From Paramecium tetraurelia (taxonomy: Eukaryota; Ciliophora; Oligohymenophorea; Peniculida; Parameciidae), in contig NW_001799133.1 in NCBI RefSeq assembly GCF_000165425.1, positions 483,845 through 547,844 on the forward strand: a stretch of DNA of 64,000 nt, in the 5' to 3' direction. The position numbers and the translations under genes were made by a program. The first letter of the stretch is position 1. Each line of letters starts with the position of its first letter. The notes under the pieces were generated by a model that made no database searches, was not told the origin of the DNA, and was given only the letters and a program-made list of their open reading frames with translations. Of the stretch, positions 48,250 to 60,900 are shown in pieces.

Positions 48250-48819
48250 TTTAATTAATCCAATAATGTAAAGAGAAAGAAAAATGATTTATATTTTTCA
48301 TTTAATATTATAAATACTAAAAAAATTCAGATTATAGATTTAATCAAACCTTAGACTTTAAAATACACACCATCCACTTCCCTTTGAAATTATTAATCAT
48401 CTTCAACCCTAGATAATTTTACATTCCTTGTTTTGAAGTTCCTTTTATTGATTGTTAAATTTCTTCACATTCTAAACATCATTTCTTTATTTTTAAAAGA
48501 GTCTCCGTTTTCTTTCTTGATTTCTGGCAAAATTATACTTAAGAACCTCATTTAAATATATAAAAATGATTCTTTTTGAATTCTCTAAATAAACTCCTTT
48601 TCCATAATATTTTTACATATGTCTGCTAATTTATTTTATTCATTTTAACTAAAACAACCTACTGCATTTGCAAATTACAACAATAGTTTTTGTATATATA
48701 ACAATCTCACTTCGACTGATATTAATTTTCAATTTTTAAATTAGACAAAATATTATCTTATTAAAAATATTATATAATTATTTGATCAAACATAGTAAAT
48801 TATATTAAATGGAATTTTG
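48250..48819. other. Low-confidence coding traces on the minus strand
   Basis: A minus-strand stretch reads NKLADICKNIMEKEFIQRIQ then SIILPEIKKENGDSF, stops, and resumes one frame over as CEEIQQSIKGTSKQG. It looks like a small gene with at least one frameshift, or one whose splice I cannot find. No family is recognised. The rest is AT-rich spacer after the LRR gene. Confidence 0.3.
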
Positions 48820-49330
48820 AGATTGATTTCCTTTATTAAAATTTCTCCATGAACCTGATTACTCTATTTCCAAAGGCAGATCCTCATCTGTCTGAATAAT
48901 ATCTAAATATCTCAACAGGAAAGATAATAACAGAAAAAATTATTTGATGCAATAGCACTTTATTTTTTGTTTTCTTAATCTAATGTTTCGATTTCACCAA
49001 AGATGCTGCCTTTAATGATATTTAAGAGACTTTGACCTCATTGATCACACAATCTCACTAAAGATGTTTCAATTATAATTGTACTTCTCCTGTTATCAGA
49101 ATATAGATAGAAATACATAGACATGAAAGTTAATAATTTTGAGGCCATATTAATATCCAATTTAAATAGATTAGTATTTACAATTATCTGTTGTTATGAG
49201 AATCATATAATATAAATTTTAAGTTATCCTTACAAAGAGCCAATTGTTTAAATGTACCTTCTATGACTCTAAAAGGAATTATTTTCTAGATTGTAAGTTG
49301 GAAAGTTTGAAACTTAAATATATAGCTACT
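48820..49330 (-). pseudogene. Relic of a cyclic-nucleotide-binding-domain gene
   Basis: Pieces of one CNB domain appear in order but in different frames on the minus strand: IIPFRVIEGTFKQLAL, then YILITGEVQLQLKHL, VRLCDQ with a TGA, LLNIIKGSIFGEIETL and KKQSAIAS. The GSIFGEIETL block matches the conserved GSxFGE(I/L) phosphate-binding-cassette region. No intron set joins them. It is most likely a decayed paralogue of a CNB protein. An intact two-CNB gene lies 14 kb to the left, but whether it is the parent cannot be judged by eye. Confidence 0.5.
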
Positions 49331-49654
49331 ATATATCGAAACATGATTTAAAAGAGTAAATTTATTTATCTAAATATTATATGAAATAAGCTAATTGTTT
49401 AATAAATTGAATATTATTAGATTTTTATGATATCTATTCTGAAAATTAAATAAAGATTCTTTTAGAAAAACTTTCAGAAGTATTGAAAGATGCATAAATC
49501 GATCAAGATCTAAAAAATACATAGCATTGTAGACTATTTTGATAAATTTTGAGTAAATTTATAATGCCTACTAAATTAATGAGCTAACAATCAAATGAAT
49601 ATCGGAAATCAGTATCTTAACTTTTAATTTGAACCTTAAGAATTATGAAATGAA

Positions 49655-49804
49655 ATGAGATCGCAAAATGAATTTTTAGAATAGATCGAAAAATCATTAA
49701 TGATGCAGAAATCTCTGTGTTTTGATGATGAAGAATCGATTATCAAAAATTTTGAATGGTTTCTATATACAGTATAGAAATATTTTGAATTACGTTAATA
49801 ATGA
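49655..49804 (+). CDS. Very small doubtful ORF
   Basis: Forty-nine codons (MRSQNEFLEQIEKSLMMQ ... NFEWFLYTVQKYFELRQQ) end 18 bp before the next gene. The same frame continues upstream after one TGA with MNIGNQYLNFQFEPQ. It may be a leader ORF or a relic. I include it because its residue make-up is protein-like. Confidence 0.25.
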
Positions 49805-49822
49805 ACTATTTAATTTTAAATA

Positions 49823-52800
49823 ATGCTAAACAACTGTTATACTCTTCGTCACAGTCCTGTATTCAGAAATCCAAAATCGAATGTAGCAGTTTAGTAATTA
49901 ACTACTCTAATTAATGAAACCGCAAGTAGGTCACCTCCACTTCAACCACAAGTCAAAAAGATAATTGGAATTAAAAAAAATTCATTGATAGATCACTAAT
50001 TACCTCTTTGTGATGTACCCTTTCAAACTAATTTTTTTGCATAAAATGAAAATGATCTTTCCTATTCAAATAGAAGCAATATTTAAACTAATAGATAGTT
50101 TAGTAGAAATTAAAGAACTTAAAGTGTTTACACAGGTAATAAAGAAAACTTCGTAAGAAGCCCAACAAGAAGTCCATTTTCTAAACCAATTATTTAAAAA
50201 GATTGTTATACTCCAATTTATAAAAGAAGTCCAATCTAAAGAGTATAATCTCCTGGAATAATAGGGGGAATTAGGCAGACAAATTAAAGAGGGTTTGGAT
50301 CCATAAGTCCCTTGAGGATTTAGCAAAAACCTAATTAAAGAGAACCCTTATCGGAAATGGTGGATAATTTAAAACAAAATATTATGAGAGACATTTAAGA
50401 AGTCACAAGAAAATATTCAAATACAATTGTACAAGTCAATTTATAACCAGAGAGATTCAAATAAGAACAAAGAGAAGTAAGGTATGATGATATCAAAGCT
50501 TAAGAATTGAAAAAATAGAAATATCTGGAGCAATAAGCTCTATTATTGCAATAATAATTGGAATTAATCAAATCATAATAATCAAAGTTAGTTGTACTCA
50601 ATAAACAGACTTTGTGTTCTTAAGATAATCCCATAAATGCAACATCCGACCCAAATAAGTTATATCAATAAAGATAAAATGACCTAAGTTTTTTAAGGTC
50701 TTTGGAAAATCAAAACAGATCACAATCTTTTGCAGATTAATAAAGCAATTTTTAAAGTCTTAGATGTGATTAAACACAAAAAATTAAATAAATTTAAGAA
50801 ATAAAAAATTGTACTTGTGATCCACAATATTAAGTCTAAGGAGTTTAATAATAATATTGTGAAGAATGGATGCCGATCTAAAACACTAGTAAATACAATT
50901 ATTAAATTGATTATTTACAAAAATTGAATTACAAAATTGAATCAATTTAAAAACATTAAAATCAATAGTCTGTCAACTCTAATAATTAAGAATTCAAGAC
51001 TTTAGATGAATTTTGTAGAACAACAAGACATCAAGAGTAAAAATTAATAAACTCTCCAGATTTAAACTAGGAAAAATAAGCATTAAATTAATATCAATCT
51101 CGACCCAATTTTAATTAGGAAAATCAATATCCAGAATTTTAAACTGGAAGAAATGGCTATTCCCCAATTAGAAACAAAGAATAAATTACAGCCAACAAAG
51201 AGACAACTCTTTATATGTTGAATAATAATAAATAAATGTTATCAACCTTAAATTCTTAAAATGAATTATAAAAGTTAAAGAATTTATAGTTAGAGTTGAT
51301 GCAGAATAAACCATTATTTGAATAACCTAAGCCTTCAAAAATTGAATTTAATTTTAACTAATAGAAAGAAATATTTGATCTCAAAATTGATAAAAATTAT
51401 CTTAATACTTTTTAATAACTCTCAACTATGCAATAAGAGAGATCTACAAAGGAAGAAAATATTGAAGAAAAAACTTACAAAAATTTAAATTTTAATAAAA
51501 ATAAAACAGCTGCCAATAAAAATGTACAGTAATAATAATTGTCAAAATTTATTCAGCTTTAAAACTAATAAGAATAATTGTAAGAAATAGGTAAATAATT
51601 ACAATAATAATAAAAACTACCTGCTTATTTGAAAGAGGCTGATGATACGGATGACGATGTTAATAATCAAATTACTATTAGTAATTTATCATCTATTATT
51701 CCTGCTGAAATCTCAGCCAATTAAAATAAAAAGATTAATGTATCTTTCGAAAGTAGTATTGAATAATAATAATTTGAGTATCTAAAGGGATCAGATTGCC
51801 GAAACACTTTTGGACCTTTATAATTGGAAATCATTTTAAAATCTCCAAAAAGTCATCATGAAATTATACCTTAATATCTGTCACCTTGCCAACTTGGTGA
51901 TGATGTAAATAATTAAAGGCAATAAGTATAAAATCTTCAAAATGATTAAGACATATCATCTTATGATAAATAAGATAATGTAATAAGTAGATAATTAACT
52001 AATAATCATAAAAGTGAAAAGAAATAATCTGCATTAAATTATGATGAGGGCACACAACTTTGCAATAAAATTGAGTAGATTGAGACTGTTGAAAAGAGAG
52101 TCAATTCTCAATCAAGAGATTAGAAAGAGCTTGAAAATTAATCAAGAGAGTATAAAGTTTAAAACAGTAGCTCAACATATAAAACAAAAAGTTCTTAGAG
52201 TATTAGCAATGCTAAATACTAATAAGCATATAGTCCAATCGGAATTAAAAACTCTATTGTTGTGCAGCCATTTTTTAAGGAGAGTCCAAGCAATAGAATT
52301 GCAACAAAAGAAAGTGAAAAAAATAAAAATTAGATTAAATCTCAGCAAAGTGTTTTAGAAAATAAAAACTATGATAAAATATGTTCTGGGCAAAGCTAAA
52401 GGTATAGCGACTACAAAGATGAATCGAACTAAGTTGAAAAAGAAAAATAAGAATAGGATGTCTCATTAAATAACTCATCAAGATATGAATAGATGTTATA
52501 AAATTTCTAAAGTATGAAAAATCAATCTAGAATCGATTATTAATAAGAAAATCAAACAATTAAAGTGTCAATGTAAATGAATGAATGTGAACATATTAGT
52601 GATTTTGTTATATTTAGCGATAAATAAAATGAAAACTAATTAGAAATTGTTAAAAAGAAAACCGTTACATTTAATGATCAATTGATTTAGCAATCTCCTA
52701 TAGATAAAGATAAAGTCCAAGGTGGAACAAATTTCAGTGATTTTATGAAGACAAAAGCTTTAGACATTCTCTCCTCCGACTCTATTCCAATAATTCCTTA

Positions 52801-52906
52801 GGATACCTTCACTTTGGCATAATTATAGCCAAAAGGAGGAATAAGTAATACATTATTTTATTTTCAGGTTTTTTATAATATAAGCAACAATTAGAAAATT
52901 GAGTGA
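49823..52906 (+). CDS. Large Q/N-rich low-complexity protein, single exon
   Basis: A continuous 1028-codon frame, the second longest here. The N-terminus has SP/RSP motifs (VRSPTRSPFSKPI, YKRSPIQRVQSPG), possible kinase sites. The middle is dominated by Q, N and K with short coiled coils (VRYDDIKAQELKKQKYLEQ). An acidic patch (EADDTDDDVNNQ) and a serine-rich part follow, and the end is WD-free (NFSDFMKTKALDILSSDSIP). Such length without a TGA is well beyond chance. Prion-like or scaffold behaviour is possible, but no domain is recognised. Confidence 0.75.
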
Positions 52907-53694
52907 AATGATTTTATTTTTGGTTGAAATGATTATAAATACACACAACTAACATCCTTAATCATCTCTTTTTACAATGAAAATTCCTTTTTCTTACAAA
53001 TTTTTATATTTCTAAGAAATAGAATACCTTGTTATTGATAGCTAAACAAACATTTTGATAAGGTTTTTTAACAGTTAATGGTTTATAACCTCAACATAAA
53101 TATTTTATTATTTGAATTATAAAAAAAGCTTTAGTCTAAACTGAATATTTCTTTTTTCCTATCATTCTGCATCGCATGATTCTAAGGAATCTTAGATATA
53201 CTAGGTTTAGACTAATAATTCAAATAATTCTATGCTGTATACTTTAAAGGTACTGGAGATATTTTCAAATCTTTTCAAGAAACATTATAATATTTATTAT
53301 GAGTACATTATTTTATAGTAGAGGCATGATATCTTTTAGATTTATATGGTGTACAATTCTAAATTCTATATTTTTTCATTTAGAAATATTAGAAATCTAA
53401 TAGCCCAACAAAGTTGATTAGGATTATTAAAGATTTTTATGAAGATAGATGTTAGAAGGAGATAGTATGAGTTATGATTTCGAGAACATAGAAGCTCCAA
53501 ACTTTAAAAGAAGAAAATGAAAGATATTGCCTTTGATTCACCCCAAAAGAAAAAATAATCTTATAGTTATGTCAAAAAAAATTGATTCTCATCAAATGTT
53601 GAAATGTAGAATAAATCAATTCAAATTTTAAGATTTAAACAATCAAATGTCACAATAAAAATAAATTTATAATGATATTTAAATTTAGTATATT
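52907..53694. other. Degenerate spacer with short coding traces
   Basis: All frames are broken. At 53177-53440 two overlapping frames look partly protein-like (ILDILGLDQQFKQFYAVYFK in one). At 53462-53670 MLEGDSMSYDFENIEAPNFK switches frame to KDIAFDSPQKKKQSYSYVKK and meets TGAs. I read this as decayed coding sequence, not an intact gene. Confidence 0.35.
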
Positions 53695-54560
53695 TCAAAC
53701 AATGTTTAAAAATAACTTTTAGTCTTATATTAATTACCAGTCATCCAAAGTTATGTCTTCTCTGTAATGCTCTTTTAATATTAAAATAGCTCTTCTTGTA
53801 ATCTAAGGAAATGAAATCATTAAATACCAAACTTGTTAGTTTGTTTCTAAAGTGATTTGCTTTCCAGTCTATATAGCTTAATTTGTTCCAATTCTCAAGG
53901 CAATTGCTCCTGTAGTAGCTTTGGCTTCTTTCAAACTCTCTTATGATTAATTCAATAGTCTCAACAATTCTAATTTTATTTTTGTTACTATTTTAATCAT
54001 AAAAGAATAAAGGCGTTCCTATTTTTAATATTACTTATTTAATTTCAACACCTAAAATTACAAGCTCATCAGGCAATATTTTTACATCAAAAACCAACTT
54101 ACATTACATCATCTTTTGATACTGGCCCAACACTAATATTTGAAAAAGGAATGTTTTAACTATTCAAATATTGTAGAAGAGCTTCTAATGAACCTAAAGT
54201 AGACGCTGCAACTCCCACTCCTTAAATTTTATAGTTTTATGTATTTTGACCTCCTCCATCTCATTATTAATTATTTCGGTTACTTTATCGATATCTTCTT
54301 AGATATTAGCTAAATACATCTGAGATCCTGCCATAGATTCTTCTAAACCTCCTGCAGATATTTTTAGACTCATAGATGCATAGATAAAATCATGAAGAAT
54401 ATATTAACCTTTAACTCTCCTTTCCCTCATAGGATGAGGAGTTAAAAGCGCTCTCTACATATATCGTTCGTCTACAACTTGTAGTGCACTTTAGAGCAGA
54501 TTCCCAAAGTCGATGGATAGCAAAAAATTGCAAGCTTTACAATCACCTCGAAAACACATT
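53695..54560 (-). pseudogene. EIF5B: eIF5B (translation initiation factor) pseudogene fragment
   Basis: Minus-strand pieces match the C-terminal half of eIF5B in the right order: RALLTPHPMRE, LKISAGGLEESMAGSQMYLA, then one frame over GVGVAASTLGSLEALLQYL and FSNISVGPVSKDDV. Next come FDVKILPDELVILGVEIKQV with LKIGTPLF, another shift to ATTGAIALRIGTN, and another to RRAILILKEHYREDITLDDW. At least four frame changes have no intron explanation. The GTPase domain is missing upstream. The copy cannot be functional. Its conservation despite breaks suggests fairly recent loss. Confidence 0.82.
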
Positions 54561-57500
54561 TGGTTTTATTATAAAAAAATTCTTCCTCCAAATTTGTCTA
54601 GAAGGATTTGAAGAATTAGTTCTCCTTAACCTTTAGCGGCTTATAAGATCTAGAAACCTCAAACAAATTGGGAAAGATGCAGAGATGGGAGCCAGGATAA
54701 CCTTACCATAGTCCATTGCTGAGACAAGATTCTTAGGCAAGGAATTATTGGTGGATGTCTTACTGGGACAATCCAATCTTCCTTGAGCTATTGTTGGAAA
54801 GGATCTAACTTCTTGAAGGCAAACTTAAGGTGGCAATCGTTTGGGATTGCTCTAACAAGCCTCATTCAAGGGTGATGTGAGGATAACCTCCTAGAATTTG
54901 GACTAGTCCAAAAGACAACTAGATATGGACTGATAAAAATAGGAATTGATTTTGACACTTCATATATAAATGCTTGTGTATAGAAAACATGTGCATTCAT
55001 CTGCTGAAGAATCATCCTTAAAACTTAATATGTTGTATCATTGAACAATTACTTTATCTGGAACATCCTTTAGAGGGTAATATAAATGCACTCACTCATT
55101 ATGTATGCACTGGAAGATGTATATTTTAAGAATAAGAGCACTTAGTATCAATGCATATATTATAATTAGCACAAGAAAAACGATAGTTATAGGGACCAGC
55201 ATTTAATGAAACTTGCCTTAAATAAAATTATGATTCAGGTAATCATAGTGTTCTAAGCAGTAAAAAGATTTCAGCAATAACTTGAACATTGACCCCAAGA
55301 GAAAGCGGACGCCAAAGGCCAACAAAATCCACAACAGAGGAACAACGTTCCTCCTCAAAGAGACCGCTAAAAGGATCGATGATTAATCGATGACCCAGCA
55401 CTACCTGTAGACAACATTCAAATAATTGTGTGTCCATTACTCAAAATCAGATAAAATTCAAGTATCTTATCCTTTCTAGTTATTGGCATATAATTTATCA
55501 AAATGTTAGAGTTTTCAATACTGCTGATATGAAGCATTTGAATTACAGATGCATAAAAAGAATAAGACATAAATCCATGGTAATTCTAGGTCAACATTGC
55601 ATATTAATTTTGCAGACCATACATCTACATGCGTGTTCGATAGCACCTCTTCAATGTAAATACTGCAGCTCAAATTGAAAGGAATAAGTAATGGCAGTGA
55701 TAAAGGATACAGATTAATGCATATCCAACTGCTAAGAGGCTGAGAAAATGAGCTATATGAATAAGGACACTTCTGACTTTATTGATTTGACCTAGAAAAA
55801 GTGGTAGTTTATTGACAACATTTAACTACAAAGATACTTCAAAATTAAATATTCATTGTTAAGACAAATCCAAACTATTACCTTCATAAAATCAATTATT
55901 GACAGTATTACTTACAACTATACAAAGGTCAAACTATGATTCGGAACATTTATGATATGCTTTGCTGTTATACTATTAACTAGCTCATTAAGCTTCTCAA
56001 TAATTGTTACAATCTAGCCAGCAAGTATATCAATTTTTTGTCCTCTTATCAGGATTAAAGTCTACATGACTATTATTATATCAGATAGAACAATACATCA
56101 ATAATTTGGTTCATATGGCTACAAGAAACACAGCATGGAATAAAGCTCGACATATATGAATTGGAATTGCAACAAAACCACCAATATGATGAAGTTACTA
56201 AAGACTCTCTAGAAATAAACAGGATCTTGAGAGGTTTATCAAGGAATATTTGAGGGTATCCATAAAATCATACTCACTAAAAAAGATTCTCAAAATTCAA
56301 TAACACCTTTAGATTGAATGCTAACAATAGTTGTGGTTATATGATCTGAATTATTGAGGTTGTTAGAACTAATTATCTAATGCCATAACATTGTCGACAA
56401 CAGTTTCAAGTTTCACTACTCCTTACAAGTTTGATGACCCTTATCAATTAATTAACTGTTAATTAAATACAATTTTGCTGGATAATCAATTTGAATTGCA
56501 AATGTTACTACACGGTTAACAAAATTTAAATTTATCTGATTGAAAACTTCATATACATATGAATAGAGATCAGGATGAACTTAGTTTGATAAAGTTTTAC
56601 ACATTGATTTAGTCGTTAAAAAAAAAGACAAAGATTAGTATTTGAAACCCGAGGTTAAGCTGACTCATTTTACTTCGTAACCATTTAGCGCACTAGTAGC
56701 ACTAGAATTTTATGCAAAGATGATATCTATCAAGTATAAAAAAGAACTACCACCACTGTACCATGCCCATAGAAGGATATCTGAACAGTTTAGATATTGT
56801 TCAGGATGTTCTTTATAAGGAATTTTTCATCAATGCATCTTGTGAAAAGAGCATTGTTGTCAACTACATCTTCTTAGCAAGATGCATATAAAGGGAATGA
56901 TAGAGATTTGTTAATTACAGAAAACAAAGTAGTGCTGGTCGTCATGATTTTGAACATCCAGGAGAAGAGGAGGAAAATTACCCTATCCATATCACTACAT
57001 CACTAACAGAATGGGTTGCAAGTTGATGAAAATCTCCTTTCTAGTCATCAGTCAAAAATATTCAAATGGAGTACTTTCAAAAAGGTTTCAAGGTTCAAAC
57101 TACCATAAGGGAGCCGTCCTAAGTCATCAGTTGTTTTAGCTCAAAGCTTCCATCATCTTTTACACCATTAGTAACAAAAATATCATTAATATTAATTTGA
57201 TTTGTTCACTTAGATCGCAAATATTAGTAAAATTGTAAAAGATATTTATTACATTCATCATTGTATATTGCAAAATGATAGAAAGTTGAGAATTATTGGA
57301 AAAACTCATATTTTAGTTTAAATTTGTATCTAAGCATTAAGTTAAAAAAGTTGGATAAGATAATTCGGAGCATGAAATAAATAAAAAGGTTGGTAAATCA
57401 TTTGAACATTGGCTTATAGAGGGAAGAACTTTTTCTAATGAATGAGCATTCCTAACTATTCCAACCTTCACGATAGTTAAGCAGTTCTTGCTTGCAACTT

Positions 57501-57900
57501 AAAGGTAGAATTACAATTGAATATCCTGATAAAAGATCATTTGTTTTATAGATTACTGGGCCAGCTTTTCAGTTTTAGACGCAATAAATTCTGAAGATCA
57601 AAATTCAATTAGTGATTAAATTGCTGTATTAATTAATAATAAAAACAACAAAAGTGGTTAAGTTGGACAATTTTGGAGCATTATTGAGAGTAAATTGTAA
57701 AGGAAAAAATAAAGATTCATTTTAGGCGATTCAGAACTTTAATACATCGCTCGCAACACAGTAGTAAGCTGAAACGAATTAAAGGTAGAAATTTAAAAGG
57801 ACATAGACAATAAATCAAGTAAAATCATATGATTTTCAATCCTATACAGCCTCAAATGTATATCCTGAATACTGATGAAAATGTTAGATGTAGTATAGGG
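54561..57900. other. Gene-free decayed region with protein-like fragments
   Basis: No intact gene. Short fragments in changing frames on the plus strand look protein-like: KLKVAIVWDCSNKPHSR near 54820, NIDPKRKRTPKANKIHNRG near 55290 in a locally GC-richer patch, TIIISDRTIHQQFGSYGYKK near 56070, and QVGQFWSIIESKLQRKKQRF near 57650. The first and third faintly recall DDE transposases. When TGA is the only stop, frames of 100-200 codons arise by chance, so length alone proves nothing. Transposon remnants or other decayed duplicates are the likeliest content. Confidence 0.4.
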
Positions 57901-60900
57901 GTGTATGAAGCTATGACTTTAAAATTAAATCAAGAAAGAAGGAGAGGCTTCATTAACACAAAATTCAGATTTTATAATTAAAATCAACTTTTGATATGAA
58001 TATGTGATTCAAAAATCAAAACTGAAATTGGAAATGATTTTATATCACGTTTGCAACAGGATTGAATGAATTTTTCATAGAAGCTAGATGAATTAATGAT
58101 TAAAATCTATTTATGTAATTAAATTTATATATTATATGATTGGAGTTTGCACAGCTCACTACATCCCTAATAGCAATTTAAAGGGAAAGTAATTATTAGA
58201 TTTCAATATTATGATAACTGTTGGGAAAAGCTATGCAAGTACATGTATCAATAACAGGCAAGCTCCTAATTTGTAACTGTTATTGACATCGATGGAATAT
58301 TTATTCAGCAAAAAGGATAATAGATAACCTTAACGAAATTTGATGGCTCAATTATTAAGCATTTGTCAACATTTATTCTTTTGCTAGAGTTAAACATTAA
58401 TCGCATTTAAATACTCTTTCAGCAAATGTAACATAATTATTGCAATTCTTTCGTTGCAATATTTCAAGTCTCAAATACTTCAGCCTTGCACTACTAACTA
58501 TTTCTATATAGCTAGTGACTGTGAGCTCCAAAGTTATAATTTTTGTATTCACAATATTTAAAAGAGCTGTTTTGCCATTGCTCAACATTCATTTATATAT
58601 ACCAAGTACAAATACCTATGTTCATAAAGCAAGGCAATATGGTAAAGCAGCAGTTTATTTTTTTAAAATCATTCTTGGCTCAAAATTGTTCATTTGACAC
58701 AATTAAATGCCACTACATACATTCAGCTATGATAGAATAAGTTATTTAATGAGGATACCATTAATCACGATAGCTTATCTTTCTAATAGATAGCGTATTT
58801 GCTAAGATAGGCAAGTCAATTTCTGTTATGCTGAGAAGCTTCCAAAATTTTAATCACCGACTCTAATTATCCAACTTGAATTTCTTAGAATGTTGACAAC
58901 CCTCTTTATTTATTATTTAATATCAACTGCAGCTTGTGTTGACATATTCTTTTCCAACATTACTCTATATCTATTAATTAAGTTTGTGTTTAATGTGCAT
59001 TCTTTAAGCATCCAAACTTTTGTAGGTACAGGCAAATGGAGTGAACCTTTTGTTCCTATGCTTACCTAGAACTACAAATTAGCTAAACAATATTCTGACA
59101 GCACACTCATTTATATTGGCTAGTCATGTCGCGTGTGCACATAGTCTTAATGTCTTTAGATTTTGCAATCTAATCTCTTTTTTTCATTTATGATTAATTG
59201 GCATCGTAGATAATCTTGAAAAACTACTTTTATTTTATTTCACATTCCACACATTCCAGATTCTGCTGAATTACTTAAGCTTATGACATATATAGAACAA
59301 TTATGTGCTTATTTTTTGATGAATTCTCGCTAATAATACCTTTACTTTTTTCCTTTCCTTAATCTTACGTTTATCTATCTCCACTTTGCACAAAATTGTC
59401 ATGAGCTTAGTCTTGAATATTTGCATATAGCAATGATTTCAAGTTTATCATGCGCATGCGTATCCTAAGAAGCTTTGACTAATAAATTGTTAATCAAGGT
59501 AACAATGATTATTAAGTGCAGATATTACACCTTCTAATTTCAGATTAGATATATAACTGCCAGTTTACATAGCTAAAACCATCTAGATGATGCACATTTT
59601 GCCGATCTGTAAATGCAATATGGAAACTGTAATGCTAAAACAAGAGATAATTTATATATGCTGCCTCCCTTCATCTATTTTTCTTACTTGAAATTCTTGA
59701 AATAGGATTGAACAAATATACTTGAATATTTTCTTTACAATTCTACAAGGTGCACATCGATGCCATCCTTCATCTAATATTTAGACTATTCTACAAGAAA
59801 GGTGTTTGATCGGTTGCCCAAAAAATAAATTTACTTTCTGTTATTTCACTTCTATTTCTATTGTTAGAATATTAATTAAGCCTTTTATATTTTTGCAGTT
59901 CCTAACTGTGAGTATGAAAACATAATGAGAGAGAATGGAGAGCTTTCACCTAATGGCAAGCATCATGAAACCCTCAATTCCTTAAATGATGATTTTTATA
60001 GATTTTTCCACCTCCTAAATTATTATATTCACTAGATTTAGGTTAAAGATGCCATTAATCAGCGGCAGCATCACCTGTTGTTCAACAAATTTCAAGACAT
60101 ATTTGTGATACCTCCTAAGTTAGACTTTTAGAACTTCTTTCTGAGATCTGTTGAGCTTGCATTATAATGTTTTACTATTAATCTATCATGATCAAATGAA
60201 ATCAATATTCATCACATTTTCAAATAATAATAAAATTAGTCCTTTTAATAATGTTGACATCATAGGACCATAGCAAAATATTGCTCCTTTATATGTTAGA
60301 TTAAATCTTTAACAATCAATATTGAGCCCTTGTAGTTTAGTCCCATCCAAAACCTAACTCTGAATGTCATACTGCTTCTTTGTTTCTAGTTACACAATAT
60401 ATGATACTTAATCAACTATTTAATGAATTTAGGAAGTCAATGTACTCACTTAATGCGGATAGTGTAATTGAACACTTAATAGCTGTTCATTATTTTGCCT
60501 GATTAATATCTGATTGGAACTTACTCCTAACGAATTTATACTCCAAACCACCAGCATATATATATAGGAATAGATAAAGTACAAATTCTAATGTTTAGGC
60601 AACCTAGGATTTGATGATTGCTCCTTCCATTTGATACTTGGAATTATTTTGTAAGAACACTATGAATAAGGAATCTGATCAACACCATCTACATTATGTA
60701 ATAGAATTATGCTGAAATCTGATTGTTAATGTTGCTCATAAATTTTTTTTCCTTTAATGACTATACTTTTCTTATGATATTCCTTAATTGCGCTATGAAT
60801 TATGATATGCATTCCCTTTACACTATCAATAAATGTACTAAGATTTTCCATATAGAGTATTAAAGTTTGTTAGGTAAAAGTTCCTAGAACCATTGAAAAG

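Noticed and set aside
55243..55437. Minus ORF in a locally GC-richer patch
   Set aside because: The opposite strand gives a longer, more protein-like frame and neither matches a known family.
57279..57863. 194-codon TGA-free plus frame
   Set aside because: With one stop codon in AT-rich DNA, frames of this length are expected several times by chance in 9 kb across six frames; the overlapping shorter frame looks more protein-like.
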